From Erysipelotrichales bacterium (GTDB lineage Bacteria > Bacillota_I > Bacilli_A > Erysipelotrichales > Erysipelotrichaceae): DNA of 44,017 nt. The notes under the pieces were generated by a model. It made no database searches. It was given only the letters and a program-made list of their open reading frames with translations, and was not told where the DNA came from. This document shows positions 27,801 through 35,153 of the stretch, piece by piece (position 1 is the stretch's first letter; each line of letters begins with the position of its first letter). The stretch spans positions 1-44,017 of the forward strand of contig JAFXJJ010000041.1 in assembly GCA_017532345.1 (NCBI GenBank), read 5' to 3'. Position numbers and translations under genes: made by a program.

Positions 27801-28985
27801 GTTTGAACTTAACTTGATACTTTCTAGAATCGGAACTTCTTTACTAGCTAATGATACATTAACTACAAATGTACTTTCTTTATAATTTTCAGAAAGAATA
27901 GTAACTGTAATAGCAGCTCTATCTCCTGATGCACCAGGTTTTACAATAAATGATAATTCATCATTAATAACTGAAGCATCTGAAATAATAGAATTCTTAT
28001 CTGAAATAGATACAGAATAATTTTTAGCTCCCATATCTCTTGGCAACTTCTTACTTAAGTCAATACTTGCGGTACCATTAGAGCCTGTAGAATATTTATA
28101 TGATTTAGTTTCTGGCACAAGTGTAGCACTTTCCTTTTTATTAACAGTTATTTCCACAACCTTAGATTCTGCTGCATTATAATTGTCGCTTCCATCCATC
28201 GATATAGTTATTTCTCCTGTACCTGCTTTAAGGATTGTTACATTACCAGCAGCATCGACTGATACTACTCCTGAATCATCTGCAGTATATATTAATGTAC
28301 CGGCAATTGTTGCCCATGCATTCAGGTTGAATCCTGCATCACCATATGTTTTAACATATGTTGTTGTACTAACAACAATTTCTGGCGTGCCTTTATTAAT
28401 TGTAAAGGTTTCCGTGATTGTTCCAGTATAATTACCATTACCTATAATTTTTACTGTAGCAATGCCTACATTAATATTATTTTCATATTCGATACTATAA
28501 TCATCATCTGTAAGAGGAGCATTATTAGCTGCAAAAATATCAAATTCAACCGGATAACCAGTATATTCTGGTTCAATAATATATATACTACTAAACATAT
28601 CCCGAGTTAATGTCTTTTGAAGAATCGTAAACCCATCAGTTGCAACCGCTTCATCATATTCTCCAGTTGCTTCATATACAACCTTAGCTATATATTCACC
28701 AGCATTAATAGGATAGCTATTTTCATCAAATATCTTATATTCACTATCTTCATCACTTGCTAATTTATAGTAAACAGCATAAGCTGCACCATTATTGGTA
28801 GCACTTGAAACAATTGGCTCTTTAGCTGACTCCCCAAATACCCAATCATCTACACTAATAACAGCTGTACCACTTGTTGCATTAGCTTCAACATTTTCAT
28901 TAGCCACAACTGAAGATACAGTAAGGCTTAATGCTAAGCCTATACTTAGCATACTTCTAAATAGCGCCCTTAATTGTTTTCTCAT
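24864..28985 (-). CDS. Large exported repeat protein with Ig-like/MBG-type domains
   Basis: The 1373-residue protein has a Sec signal peptide (1-28), then serial Ig-like beta domains. Residues 35-120 and 125-197 are single units (the second of the NVGIATVKIIGNGNYTGTI kind). Residues about 199-466 form a three-domain module A-B-C, which is repeated as A'-B'-C' at about 467-745. Two more C-type domains follow (746-911). After a further domain comes a run of nine glycines (1005-1013), a domain ending in HCSTYVVVD, and a C-terminal domain of about 160 residues I do not recognise. There is no LPXTG, LysM or S-layer motif, so the attachment mode is unknown. ATG at 28985 follows GGGAGG and a leader hairpin. 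An adhesin or matrix role is a guess. Confidence 0.85.
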   Translation of the reverse strand: MRKQLRALFRSMLSIGLALSLTVSSVVANENVEANATSGTAVISVDDWVFGESAKEPIVSSATNNGAAYAVYYKLASDEDSEYKIFDENSYPINAGEYIAKVVYEATGEYDEAVATDGFTILQKTLTRDMFSSIYIIEPEYTGYPVEFDIFAANNAPLTDDDYSIEYENNINVGIATVKIIGNGNYTGTITETFTINKGTPEIVVSTTTYVKTYGDAGFNLNAWATIAGTLIYTADDSGVVSVDAAGNVTILKAGTGEITISMDGSDNYNAAESKVVEITVNKKESATLVPETKSYKYSTGSNGTASIDLSKKLPRDMGAKNYSVSISDKNSIISDASVINDELSFIVKPGASGDRAAITVTILSENYKESTFVVNVSLASKEVPILESIKLSSNELTYGNSLKVLSFRKGEFVDSNNNSVDGTLDWENPYLIPTVATTSAKWRFKPTNSEYASVTGYLPIVVNKATPIIELETKEYNVTIGDPSFKINASSTSTEGVIKYEEDLKEHLKDYNILVDSEGNVSILRVGTGGVKVSMDETANYNAAEIQRVKVIVSKKAAITIDPEAKEYSYMTGSNGTVSIDLKSKLPSDYGDVTYTPVISDNTIVPSVTIDGDNLVYNVNSGASGSTATITVTIATTNYEDMTYELTVSLVDKIAVSEKQGNEVAISGSNKLAYGDALSKLLLNTTVAKFVDPNNNVVEGTLSWETPSLVPTVGTTSAIWKFTPTDEKYTKVTGELAIIVNKATPSLTNELQASSIVYGKALSEVTLTGGEMKVGNTVINGSWTWKTPSVIPTVENTGYVAVFTPEDSDNYVSVEETVTVVVSKATLHLATTPSSSVITYGQTLNDSSLSGGEVWLDSTNSTEVAGTWKWAESTILPKAGIANYTVVFTPNDASNYNSVECSVSINVSKATPKIELSNLSHYTNNVSAAIAKLVPSDSTASVVIEYGTKKNNGTEEITWSSTIPTVAGDYSVRAYLPNGTDNLNAITVENAVTGTFSIKKRSSGGGGGGGGGSSSSTKLDTNKTYSTIPEKAVVKELGNNKSATVKLNRSQDITEDVISTMKGKDVSLTIEVMSESKVLYSLTFDGNEINESKTVKTGLTFTSPKQAVIEELFENNNTKILNFEHSGTLPGKMVVKVDVSDTYGDGTVVDVYHFDEVTDELTLVQSNIIVTAGYSTFTLEHCSTYVVVDSKALSESDLDAYSKMDMNVYDNSRVTSIKKSGNGFVVEGYMFEENADCIYADTRNWREIVFVNVDDASTEKAYRKQTTNIYNPWLNSNMTATANGKYKLNYANYRVEVNPSSINKYAGNVPGYKIASGTYYVYMRISNGKTSYLFPLVDRTLANGTNMENTNMLPDGFTVKDPDSRILVYTVK

Positions 28986-29002
28986 TATTATTTCCTCCCT
29001 AT

Positions 29003-29038
29003 TTAGATGTTAGACTCATTATGAATCTAATCATCTAA
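29003..29038 (-). promoter_or_regulatory. 5'-terminal hairpin in the leader of the large surface-protein gene
   Basis: On the minus strand TTAGATG-A-TTAGA pairs with TCTAA-CATCTAA: twelve pairs, one bulged A and an 11-base loop. It lies between the predicted start (about 29039) and the ribosome site. Such 5'-end hairpins often protect messages from decay; a regulatory role is possible. Confidence 0.65.
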
Positions 29039-29045
29039 CTATACT

Positions 29046-29051
29046 ATTATA
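29046..29051 (-). promoter_or_regulatory. -10 box upstream of the large surface-protein gene
   Basis: A perfect TATAAT on the minus strand, about 60 bases before the ATG. I see no convincing -35 box at 16-18 bases, so an activator may be needed or this may not be the true start. Confidence 0.45.
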
Positions 29052-29143
29052 GGTGTATATTACACTGAAATATAATAGACTTTCCCAAATTAATAATACC
29101 ACTTATTAATTATGAATGAAATAATAAATGTGCAACAAACAAA

Positions 29144-29169
29144 TAAAAAAGCTAGCCTTACGACTAGCT
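29144..29169 (-). terminator. Terminator of the MBOAT-DHHW-lipoprotein operon
   Basis: On the minus strand AGCTAGTC-GTAA-GGCTAGCT with one G-U pair is followed by TTTTTT, shortly after the stop of the DUF4358 gene. Confidence 0.9.
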
Positions 29170-29182
29170 AGTATGTATATTC

Positions 29183-29656
29183 TTATTTAGTGAATGCAGC
29201 TTCAATTTGAGTTTGGATATCAGCTGGGTTTTCACACATGATGAAGAATACGTAGTTACCTTTTACTAAAACGATAGAGTTTTCAGCATTTTCTGTTTCA
29301 GCAGGATACCAAGCATTAGCTTTCTTGATTTCTTTGTAACCTTCAACAGCAGTTGTTACAGCTTCGATGTTACCATCTTTAGCTTCGAACATACCGATTT
29401 CAGTAGCAACCATAGAAATCATTGGGTACTTACCAACATATGTTTCTACTAATTCTAAATCTAATTCCATCATGTTTGATAAATATTCATCATCGTAATC
29501 AATGAATGCAGCTTCAGCAAAGTTGTTTGTTACGATTTCTTCCATTAAAGCACCTAAATCTACTTTAATATCTTCAGCACTACCATTATTGTTTCCACAT
29601 GCAACTAATGTTAACATTAATGCACCTAATAAAATACCTTTTAAAAGTTTTTTCAT
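29183..29656 (-). CDS. DUF4358-type lipoprotein
   Basis: The 157-residue protein has a lipoprotein signal ending in LVAC (Cys20) and a compact mature domain of about 135 residues matching the DUF4358 pattern: a conserved YPMISMVATEIGMFEAKDGN block and a C-terminal LVKGNYVFFIMCENP. The function of the family is unknown. ATG at 29656 was chosen because AAGGAG lies nine bases upstream; the frame opens earlier at 29710 but without a ribosome site. It is the last gene of an operon with an MBOAT acyltransferase and a DHHW protein, so a role in acylation of an extracellular polymer is a reasonable hypothesis. Confidence 0.85.
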   Translation of the reverse strand: MKKLLKGILLGALMLTLVACGNNNGSAEDIKVDLGALMEEIVTNNFAEAAFIDYDDEYLSNMMELDLELVETYVGKYPMISMVATEIGMFEAKDGNIEAVTTAVEGYKEIKKANAWYPAETENAENSIVLVKGNYVFFIMCENPADIQTQIEAAFTK

Positions 29657-29769
29657 ATTTAAAGTCTCCTTTTTCTTTATACTCTTTCTTTGAGCGTATT
29701 TATAATACATAAATTGTATCTAATTGTAAAGCAAAACTTTACAAGTCGCACAAATTTATATATAACCTA

Positions 29770-30876
29770 CTATTTTTTTAGTTGATATAAGTTCTTATCT
29801 TCACTCATCCATGCTAGATTGTAAGAGAATAATACTTCATCAATCTCATTCATTTCCACATATTCTTGCATAGAACCATGATAATAACGTAAGTCAACTA
29901 AGCGAATTTCTGAGAAGTGATCTGCTAATAAAGGTGCTAATGCATGAGTGAAGCTATCCTTTAAGATTAATAAACTATCACCTTCAGGATTACCACCCTC
30001 AATGATTACCTCTGCTTGGTTACCATTTAGGAATGTAACGTATTGATCCTTTGCATCCATATGTTCTTCAAAATATAGAGAATCATATGTTTCATTCTTT
30101 TCTGTAATATGTACAGTAAATTTATTCATTGAATCATAATATGTAAATTCATCACCTACATATCCGAATAATGGTGCACGAGAATATAGTGTACCATAGA
30201 ATAATTCATCACTAGTAATCTTAGTTCTTTCCTCTAATGTAATAGGCTCTATATCATACGCTTCACACACCTTTAGATATGCATAGTATGCCCCTAAGTT
30301 AGTCCAGTGATGATCACTTTTGAAATAAATGTGTTCATCCTTGTGATTCATGATTTCTTCAAGTGAATCAATTACTTCAATATCTAAATATTCTTTAACT
30401 AAATCTAAATATACTAATTCATCAAATACTTCAGCATACTTAGGTAATAATTCTTCATAAATAGTATAAGATGAGAAGATTGGTAAGAACTTAACATTAG
30501 CATCTACATTATCAATGAATTCGTTGATATAAGTAAGATTCTTAATGAATTGTTCTGTATTATCAATATTATTCTTAACGAAATAATATCCATCTTTACC
30601 AATGTATGTAGAATTAATTTCTTTCTTTAATAATGCGATTTCTACTTGATTCTTAAGCTTAATTAAGAAATTACGTAAAGGATATTGATCTTCAATATAT
30701 GTTTCAAAATCCTCCATAAATGTACCATCTACAATCGTTTCAATACTAGGTGTTACGGCAGATGATAAATAACGATTTTCTAAATCACTGAATTCTTTAT
30801 CAGGTAAAAGGTTTACTAACATTGCTACAGCTAAGAAAACTGTAAACACCGCAATAATAATCTTATTTGTCTTCAT
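29770..30876 (-). CDS. DHHW-motif, AlgJ/AlgX-like membrane-anchored protein
   Basis: The 368-residue protein has one N-terminal membrane span (about 5-24), then an extracellular domain. The family motif D188-H189-H190-W191 appears in FKSDHHWTNLGAYYA, and LLILKDSFTHALAPLL resembles the serine-containing block of SGNH-like acyltransferases. Relatives AlgJ/AlgX finish O-acetylation of polysaccharide with acyl groups passed by an MBOAT partner, and the MBOAT gene lies 12 bases upstream. ATG at 30876 has GGAGG eight bases before it; the in-frame GTG at 30885 overlaps that site. It ends 114 bases before the DUF4358 gene. Confidence 0.9.
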   Translation of the reverse strand: MKTNKIIIAVFTVFLAVAMLVNLLPDKEFSDLENRYLSSAVTPSIETIVDGTFMEDFETYIEDQYPLRNFLIKLKNQVEIALLKKEINSTYIGKDGYYFVKNNIDNTEQFIKNLTYINEFIDNVDANVKFLPIFSSYTIYEELLPKYAEVFDELVYLDLVKEYLDIEVIDSLEEIMNHKDEHIYFKSDHHWTNLGAYYAYLKVCEAYDIEPITLEERTKITSDELFYGTLYSRAPLFGYVGDEFTYYDSMNKFTVHITEKNETYDSLYFEEHMDAKDQYVTFLNGNQAEVIIEGGNPEGDSLLILKDSFTHALAPLLADHFSEIRLVDLRYYHGSMQEYVEMNEIDEVLFSYNLAWMSEDKNLYQLKK

Positions 30877-30888
30877 TTGCCTCACCTC

Positions 30889-32280
30889 CTAGAATCTAAA
30901 GTATAAGAACGGATTGTAACCACTAGTTACGATATATGCCGAACTAATAACAAGTACAACGATAATATAAACAATTTTAAATACAGCATAAGCTTTTTCA
31001 CTTAAATGCTTTTCTAAATATGCGATAACAGGTAAATTAGCGATAACTAAGATAGCGAATAATACACCATAGTTAGATAATTGGTATAAGCCTGCTGTAT
31101 CTACTAATGGTCCACTAAACAAGTTTGAGATATATGCAAATGATTCAGTAATATTGGCTGTTGCGAAGAAACACCAGCTAATAATAACAGCTAGGAATGT
31201 ATATCCCCATTGAACTACAACTGGCATTTGCTTTAAATATTTTAGTAAGAATACTTTCTCAATACTTAATAACACACCAAAGTATAATCCCCATCCAATG
31301 AAGTTCCATGCTGCACCATGCCATAAGCCTGTTAAGAACCATACAATAAATACATTACGTAGCCACATAGCTTTACCTTTACGGTTACCACCTAGTGGAA
31401 TATAAACATATTCTTTGAACCATGTACCTAATGAAATATGCCATCTTCTCCAGAAATCTGTAATACTTAGTGATAAATATGGGTGATTGAAGTTTTCTGG
31501 GAATTTGAAGCCAAACATATGACCTAAACCAATTGCCATGTCACTATACCCACTAAAGTCAAAGTATAGTTGCATAGCGAATGCTAGAATCCCTAACCAT
31601 GCGCTTAATATTGATACTTGACCAACTAGCATACTAGAATACACTGTATCCCATAGACTACCAATGGCATTAGCTAGTAATATTTTCTTTCCTAACCCGA
31701 TTGTGAAGATATAGATACCTTCAGCGATTTCATCTATACTAATTTTTCGAGTATTTAATTCTCTTTCTACATCAACATAGCGTACAATTGGACCAGCAAT
31801 TAATTGTGGGAACATTGATACATAAGCACCGAAATTAATAATGTTGTGTTGTACATCACATTGTCTACGAAAAACATCAATAGTGTACGACATTGTTTGG
31901 AATGTATAGAAACTAATACCAATTGGTAATGCTAGCTTTAAATAAGGGATAGTTGTACCTAATAAAGCATTAACATTCATAATTAAGAAATCTGAATACT
32001 TGAAGAAGCCAAGTAAACCTAGATTTATAACACAGCTTGATATTAATATTAATTTTCTCATTTTCCCATTACTATCATATTTCTCAAGTAATAAGCCATG
32101 ACTAAAGTCAACAACTGTTGAGAATAATAGTAATACTACATATATTGGTTCTCCCCATGCATAGAAGAATAGAGAGATAAGAAATAACACTAAATTTCTA
32201 TATTTTTGTGGTACAATATAGTAGATTAATAACGAAATAGGTAAGTATAAACTCATAAACAACAAACTACTAAATACCAT
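30889..32280 (-). CDS. MBOAT-family O-acyltransferase (AlgI/PatA-like)
   Basis: The 463-residue polytopic protein should carry acyl groups, usually acetyl, across the membrane for O-acylation of an exported polymer. About eleven hydrophobic spans are visible, with the family blocks FPQLIAGPIVRY, QLYFDFSGYSDMAIGLGHMF, DFWRRWHISLGTWFKEY and the catalytic histidine H321 in LTGLWHGAAWNF. ATG at 32280 has AAGGAG eight bases upstream; the GTG at 32289 abuts that site and was rejected. It is the first gene of the operon. DltB of teichoic acid D-alanylation is a relative, but no dltA or dltC is near, and the DHHW partner points to O-acetylation. Confidence 0.94.
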   Translation of the reverse strand: MVFSSLLFMSLYLPISLLIYYIVPQKYRNLVLFLISLFFYAWGEPIYVVLLLFSTVVDFSHGLLLEKYDSNGKMRKLILISSCVINLGLLGFFKYSDFLIMNVNALLGTTIPYLKLALPIGISFYTFQTMSYTIDVFRRQCDVQHNIINFGAYVSMFPQLIAGPIVRYVDVERELNTRKISIDEIAEGIYIFTIGLGKKILLANAIGSLWDTVYSSMLVGQVSILSAWLGILAFAMQLYFDFSGYSDMAIGLGHMFGFKFPENFNHPYLSLSITDFWRRWHISLGTWFKEYVYIPLGGNRKGKAMWLRNVFIVWFLTGLWHGAAWNFIGWGLYFGVLLSIEKVFLLKYLKQMPVVVQWGYTFLAVIISWCFFATANITESFAYISNLFSGPLVDTAGLYQLSNYGVLFAILVIANLPVIAYLEKHLSEKAYAVFKIVYIIVVLVISSAYIVTSGYNPFLYFRF

Positions 32281-32303
32281 GTTAATCACTCCTTTGCCGG
32301 ATA

Positions 32304-32332
32304 ACTATAACCATAAATTAGTTTATATGCAA
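32304..32332 (-). promoter_or_regulatory. Promoter of the MBOAT-DHHW-DUF4358 operon
   Basis: On the minus strand TTGCAT (32327-32332) lies 17 bases from TATAGT (32304-32309). It lies in the spacer to the divergent vanZ-like gene. A plus-strand TACAAT at 32360-32365 may be that gene's -10 box. Confidence 0.7.
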
Positions 32333-32383
32333 GAAAAATTTAATAACTTACACACTTTTTACAATGAAATGCACGAGGTACAT

Positions 32384-32836
32384 ATGAAAAGTAAACAAAT
32401 TCTGTCATTTTTACTAGTTTTCCTTATAACAGCCATTATCTTTTGGTTCTCACTACAGCCTGCTGATGTATCAGATATGCAGAGTGGATTATTCGTGAAT
32501 ATCGCCATGATGATTCTACATAATTTCCCATCATTACACATTGATGTTGATGTGCTGACAACAATTATTCGTAAACTAGCACACTTCACTGAATACGCTG
32601 CATTAGGTTTTAGTGTTAGTCTACTATACTTATCTTTCCCTAAGAAGCATGAATTATCAAAATTCATATATGCATATGGTTTCATTGTACCAATGGTAGA
32701 TGAATTTATTCAGGCTTTCGTTCCTGGTAGAAGTTGCCAGGTAAGTGATATGTTTCTTGATATGGGAGGATATGTTGTGGGTGCAATATTGGTATTAGGT
32801 ATTAAGAAATTAATTAAGAAAGAGAATGGTAAGTGA
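32384..32836 (+). CDS. VanZ-like family membrane protein
   Basis: The 150-residue protein has four hydrophobic spans and the VanZ-like blocks IRKLAHFTEYAALGF and DEFIQAFVPGRSCQVSDMFL. The family is widespread; VanZ itself gives low-level teicoplanin resistance, while the cellular role of the others is poorly known. ATG at 32384 has GAGG five bases upstream and starts directly before the first membrane span. Longer in-frame starts (32279, 32327) would run through the opposite-strand promoter. It is divergent from the MBOAT operon and may share its surface-polymer theme. Confidence 0.87.
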   Translation: MKSKQILSFLLVFLITAIIFWFSLQPADVSDMQSGLFVNIAMMILHNFPSLHIDVDVLTTIIRKLAHFTEYAALGFSVSLLYLSFPKKHELSKFIYAYGFIVPMVDEFIQAFVPGRSCQVSDMFLDMGGYVVGAILVLGIKKLIKKENGK

Positions 32837-32837
32837 T

Positions 32838-33160
32838 AAGAATGGAATTTACCATAAAACAACAATGGTAGGATTTTTACTATATGATTATGATGACACT
32901 TTTCCTGGTTGGTCTTTAAGTTGTTTTATGATAGGTAACCAGTTTCAAGAAAAGGTTATGGTAAGCAAGCCGTACTAGCATTTATTGATTATTTTAAGAA
33001 TAAACATAGTACTAACAAATTATATATAAGCGTATCTTTAGAAAATACTGTGGCTCATAATATGTTTGCTTCTAGTGGTTTTAAAGAAATCAAAGAAGTT
33101 GAATATACATTTTTAGATAAAACATACAAGGAAATACAAATCGTTATAACTTTATTGTAG
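32838..33160 (+). pseudogene. GNAT N-acetyltransferase remnant (5'-truncated, frameshifted)
   Basis: Two overlapping frames together spell the C-terminal two thirds of a GNAT acetyltransferase. The first, from about 32844 to 32950, reads MVGFLLYDYDDTFPGWSLS and FMIGNQFQ. The second, 32954-33160, continues with the acetyl-CoA-binding loop GYGKQAVLAFIDYF and then AHNMFASSGFKEI to the stop. The join near 32950 needs a single-base correction, and the N-terminal 50 or so residues are missing. It begins two bases after the vanZ-like stop, so an ancestral deletion may have removed the 5' end. The split is visible in the sequence, but a sequencing error cannot be excluded for the frameshift. Confidence 0.85.
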
Positions 33161-33281
33161 ATAAATTAGGACTTGGTGTTCAGTTTTTACTCTACTAATA
33201 GTTGATTTTTCCCTTTTTCAACCATTAGTTCATGTTATTTTTCTTAAAAGGTGCCACAATTAAAGTGGAAGGAGGTATCCT

Positions 33282-33890
33282 ATGGATCAAATCAAAATAG
33301 GAAAGTTTATTGCCGAGTGCAGAAAAAAGAAAAATCTTACACAAGCACAACTGGCAGAAAAATTAAATATAACCAATAGAGCTATATCAAAATGGGAGAC
33401 AGGCAAAGCAATGCCAGATTCCAATATTATGTTCGACCTTTGTGATATTCTTGAAATCACTGTAAATGAATTATTATCTGGTGAAATTATTGATATGGAA
33501 CAAAAGGAGGAACAATTAAATGACCTGATTTTTCAAATGGCCCAAAATGAGGAAAGGTATCATAAACGACTTCGACATTCTGCTTATGTGATTATCGCAA
33601 CCAGCCTGTCAGCACTTATTTGTCTGATAACTTTAATATCACTCCTTATCCCTGAATGTGGCTTTCAATACTTTTTAATAATAGTGTCTATTATACTATT
33701 TATAATTCCTTGCATTATTGCTCTTAAATTTAAAGTAGAAACAGGATATTATGAATGTAAGAACTGCCAACATATGTTTGTTCCTAACTATAAAGAAATT
33801 GCCCTGTTGATGCAAACACCAACAAGAAGATTGTTGAAATGTACTAAATGTGGAAAATGGACTTGGTGCGAAAAAGTATTGAAGAAATAG
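33282..33890 (+). CDS. XRE regulator with two membrane spans and C-terminal zinc ribbon
   Basis: The 202-residue protein combines an N-terminal helix-turn-helix (residues 7-62, NLTQAQLAEKLNITNRAIS), a coiled linker (68-98), two membrane spans (about 101-123 and 128-150) and a C-terminal zinc ribbon with C159/C162 and C187/C190. With two spans the ribbon returns to the cytoplasm beside the DNA-binding domain. GGAGG precedes ATG at 33282. Its signal and targets are unknown. It stands alone, followed by a terminator shared with the convergent CDF gene. Confidence 0.87.
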   Translation: MDQIKIGKFIAECRKKKNLTQAQLAEKLNITNRAISKWETGKAMPDSNIMFDLCDILEITVNELLSGEIIDMEQKEEQLNDLIFQMAQNEERYHKRLRHSAYVIIATSLSALICLITLISLLIPECGFQYFLIIVSIILFIIPCIIALKFKVETGYYECKNCQHMFVPNYKEIALLMQTPTRRLLKCTKCGKWTWCEKVLKK

Positions 33891-33925
33891 ATTCTGATTA
33901 TTCTTTCAATCATCATTTAATATCT

Positions 33926-33974
33926 AAAAAAGACAAGTACTTAGGTTATATATAACCCTCAATACTTGTCTTTT
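33926..33974. terminator. Bidirectional terminator between the XRE-zinc ribbon gene and the CDF gene
   Basis: AAGACAAGTA and TACTTGTCTT form a perfect ten-pair stem, with a nested GGTTATATATAACC palindrome inside the loop. U-runs follow in both directions (TTTT on plus, TTTTT on minus). Confidence 0.88.
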
Positions 33975-33977
33975 ACT

Positions 33978-35153
33978 TTATCTTATCGCCTCATTAAAAT
34001 CTGTATCAAACGTAATCACTGTGAAATGATTAGGATATACTGAGTTTATCTTTTCATCTATCATACTCTTAATCGCACCACGTCTATTAGCAATATCATA
34101 TGGCAATACAACATCAAATATCACATTAGTATGTGTTTCTCCTAGTACCATACGGAAATCATGCATTGTGATGCGTTCATCTATTTCTAATAATGTCTTC
34201 ACTACAAACTCTCTTAATTCATTTAATACTTCATTGTCTGTTTCAATTGGGTCCATATGAATTGTTGTCATGATATGAAGACGGTGAGCTAATTCTGCTT
34301 CAATACGGTCAATTTGATCGTGCGCTTCTAAAATATTACACTTACTATCAACCTCTACATGTAAACTTGCCATCACATTACCTGGTCCATAGTTATGCAC
34401 AATCACATCATGAACACCTAATACAATATCATATGAATAAATGATATCCATCATCGCCTTAACTGTTTCATCATCTGCTGGCTTACCAATTAATGTATCT
34501 ACCGTATCTTTCATAATACCATACCCTGCTTTCATAATTAAGAATGATACGAATAACCCAATAAATCCATCTACTGGAATATCAATCACTAATGAAAGTA
34601 GGAATGAACCAGCTGTAACTGCTGTTGTAAGTGCATCACTAATCGAATCAGTTGCTGTTGCTAGCATAGCTGATGATTTAGTAAGTGTACCTAGCTTCTT
34701 ATTAAATGAATATAACCATATCTTAATAAAAACTGATACTACTAATGAAGCTACTACCACCCAACTAAACGTAATACTTGTAGGATGTAGTACCTTATCG
34801 AATGATGTTTTTAAGAACTCAAAGCCCACCATAATAATTAATACTGCGATAAATAAGCTAGATAAATATTCAATACGCCCATGACCAAATGGATGGTCTT
34901 TATCAGCTGGTTTAGCTGCTAGCTTGTATGAAGCTAATGTTACAATACAGCTAAGAGAATCTGATAAGTTATTGAAAGCATCTGATGTTACAGCGATGGA
35001 GCCACTAATAGTCCCCATCAAAAACTTCACAGCAAATAACACAATATTACATGCAATACCTGTAAAACTAGACAATTCACCATACTTCTCTCTAGTTTTA
35101 GGATTACTAATATCACCATCTTTAATAAACCATTTAATTAATAAACTTGTCAT
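33978..35153 (-). CDS. Cation diffusion facilitator transporter, probably Mn2+ type
   Basis: The 391-residue protein has six membrane spans and a cytoplasmic dimerization domain, as in CDF efflux proteins, plus a C-terminal extension of roughly 90 residues. The metal site differs from the zinc pattern. TM2 reads SDAFNNLSDS, giving N61 and D65 where zinc transporters have H/D and D. TM5 reads ATDSISDAL, giving D169 and D173 where many have H and D. This N-D-D-D set is reported for manganese CDFs such as MntE. HPFGHGRIEY follows TM2. ATG at 35153 overlaps the stop of a 38-codon gene (ATGA). Substrate is inference. Confidence 0.9.
   Translation of the reverse strand: MTSLLIKWFIKDGDISNPKTREKYGELSSFTGIACNIVLFAVKFLMGTISGSIAVTSDAFNNLSDSLSCIVTLASYKLAAKPADKDHPFGHGRIEYLSSLFIAVLIIMVGFEFLKTSFDKVLHPTSITFSWVVVASLVVSVFIKIWLYSFNKKLGTLTKSSAMLATATDSISDALTTAVTAGSFLLSLVIDIPVDGFIGLFVSFLIMKAGYGIMKDTVDTLIGKPADDETVKAMMDIIYSYDIVLGVHDVIVHNYGPGNVMASLHVEVDSKCNILEAHDQIDRIEAELAHRLHIMTTIHMDPIETDNEVLNELREFVVKTLLEIDERITMHDFRMVLGETHTNVIFDVVLPYDIANRRGAIKSMIDEKINSVYPNHFTVITFDTDFNEAIR

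Noticed and set aside
25633..28431. Plus-strand open frames opposite the large surface-protein gene, including one with a run of prolines
   Set aside because: They mirror the repeat codons and the glycine run of the real minus-strand gene (polyglycine reads as polyproline on the other strand) and lack ribosome sites.
30889..32280. DltB of a teichoic-acid D-alanylation operon
   Set aside because: No dltA, dltC or dltD lies nearby, and the partner has a DHHW motif typical of O-acetylation systems.
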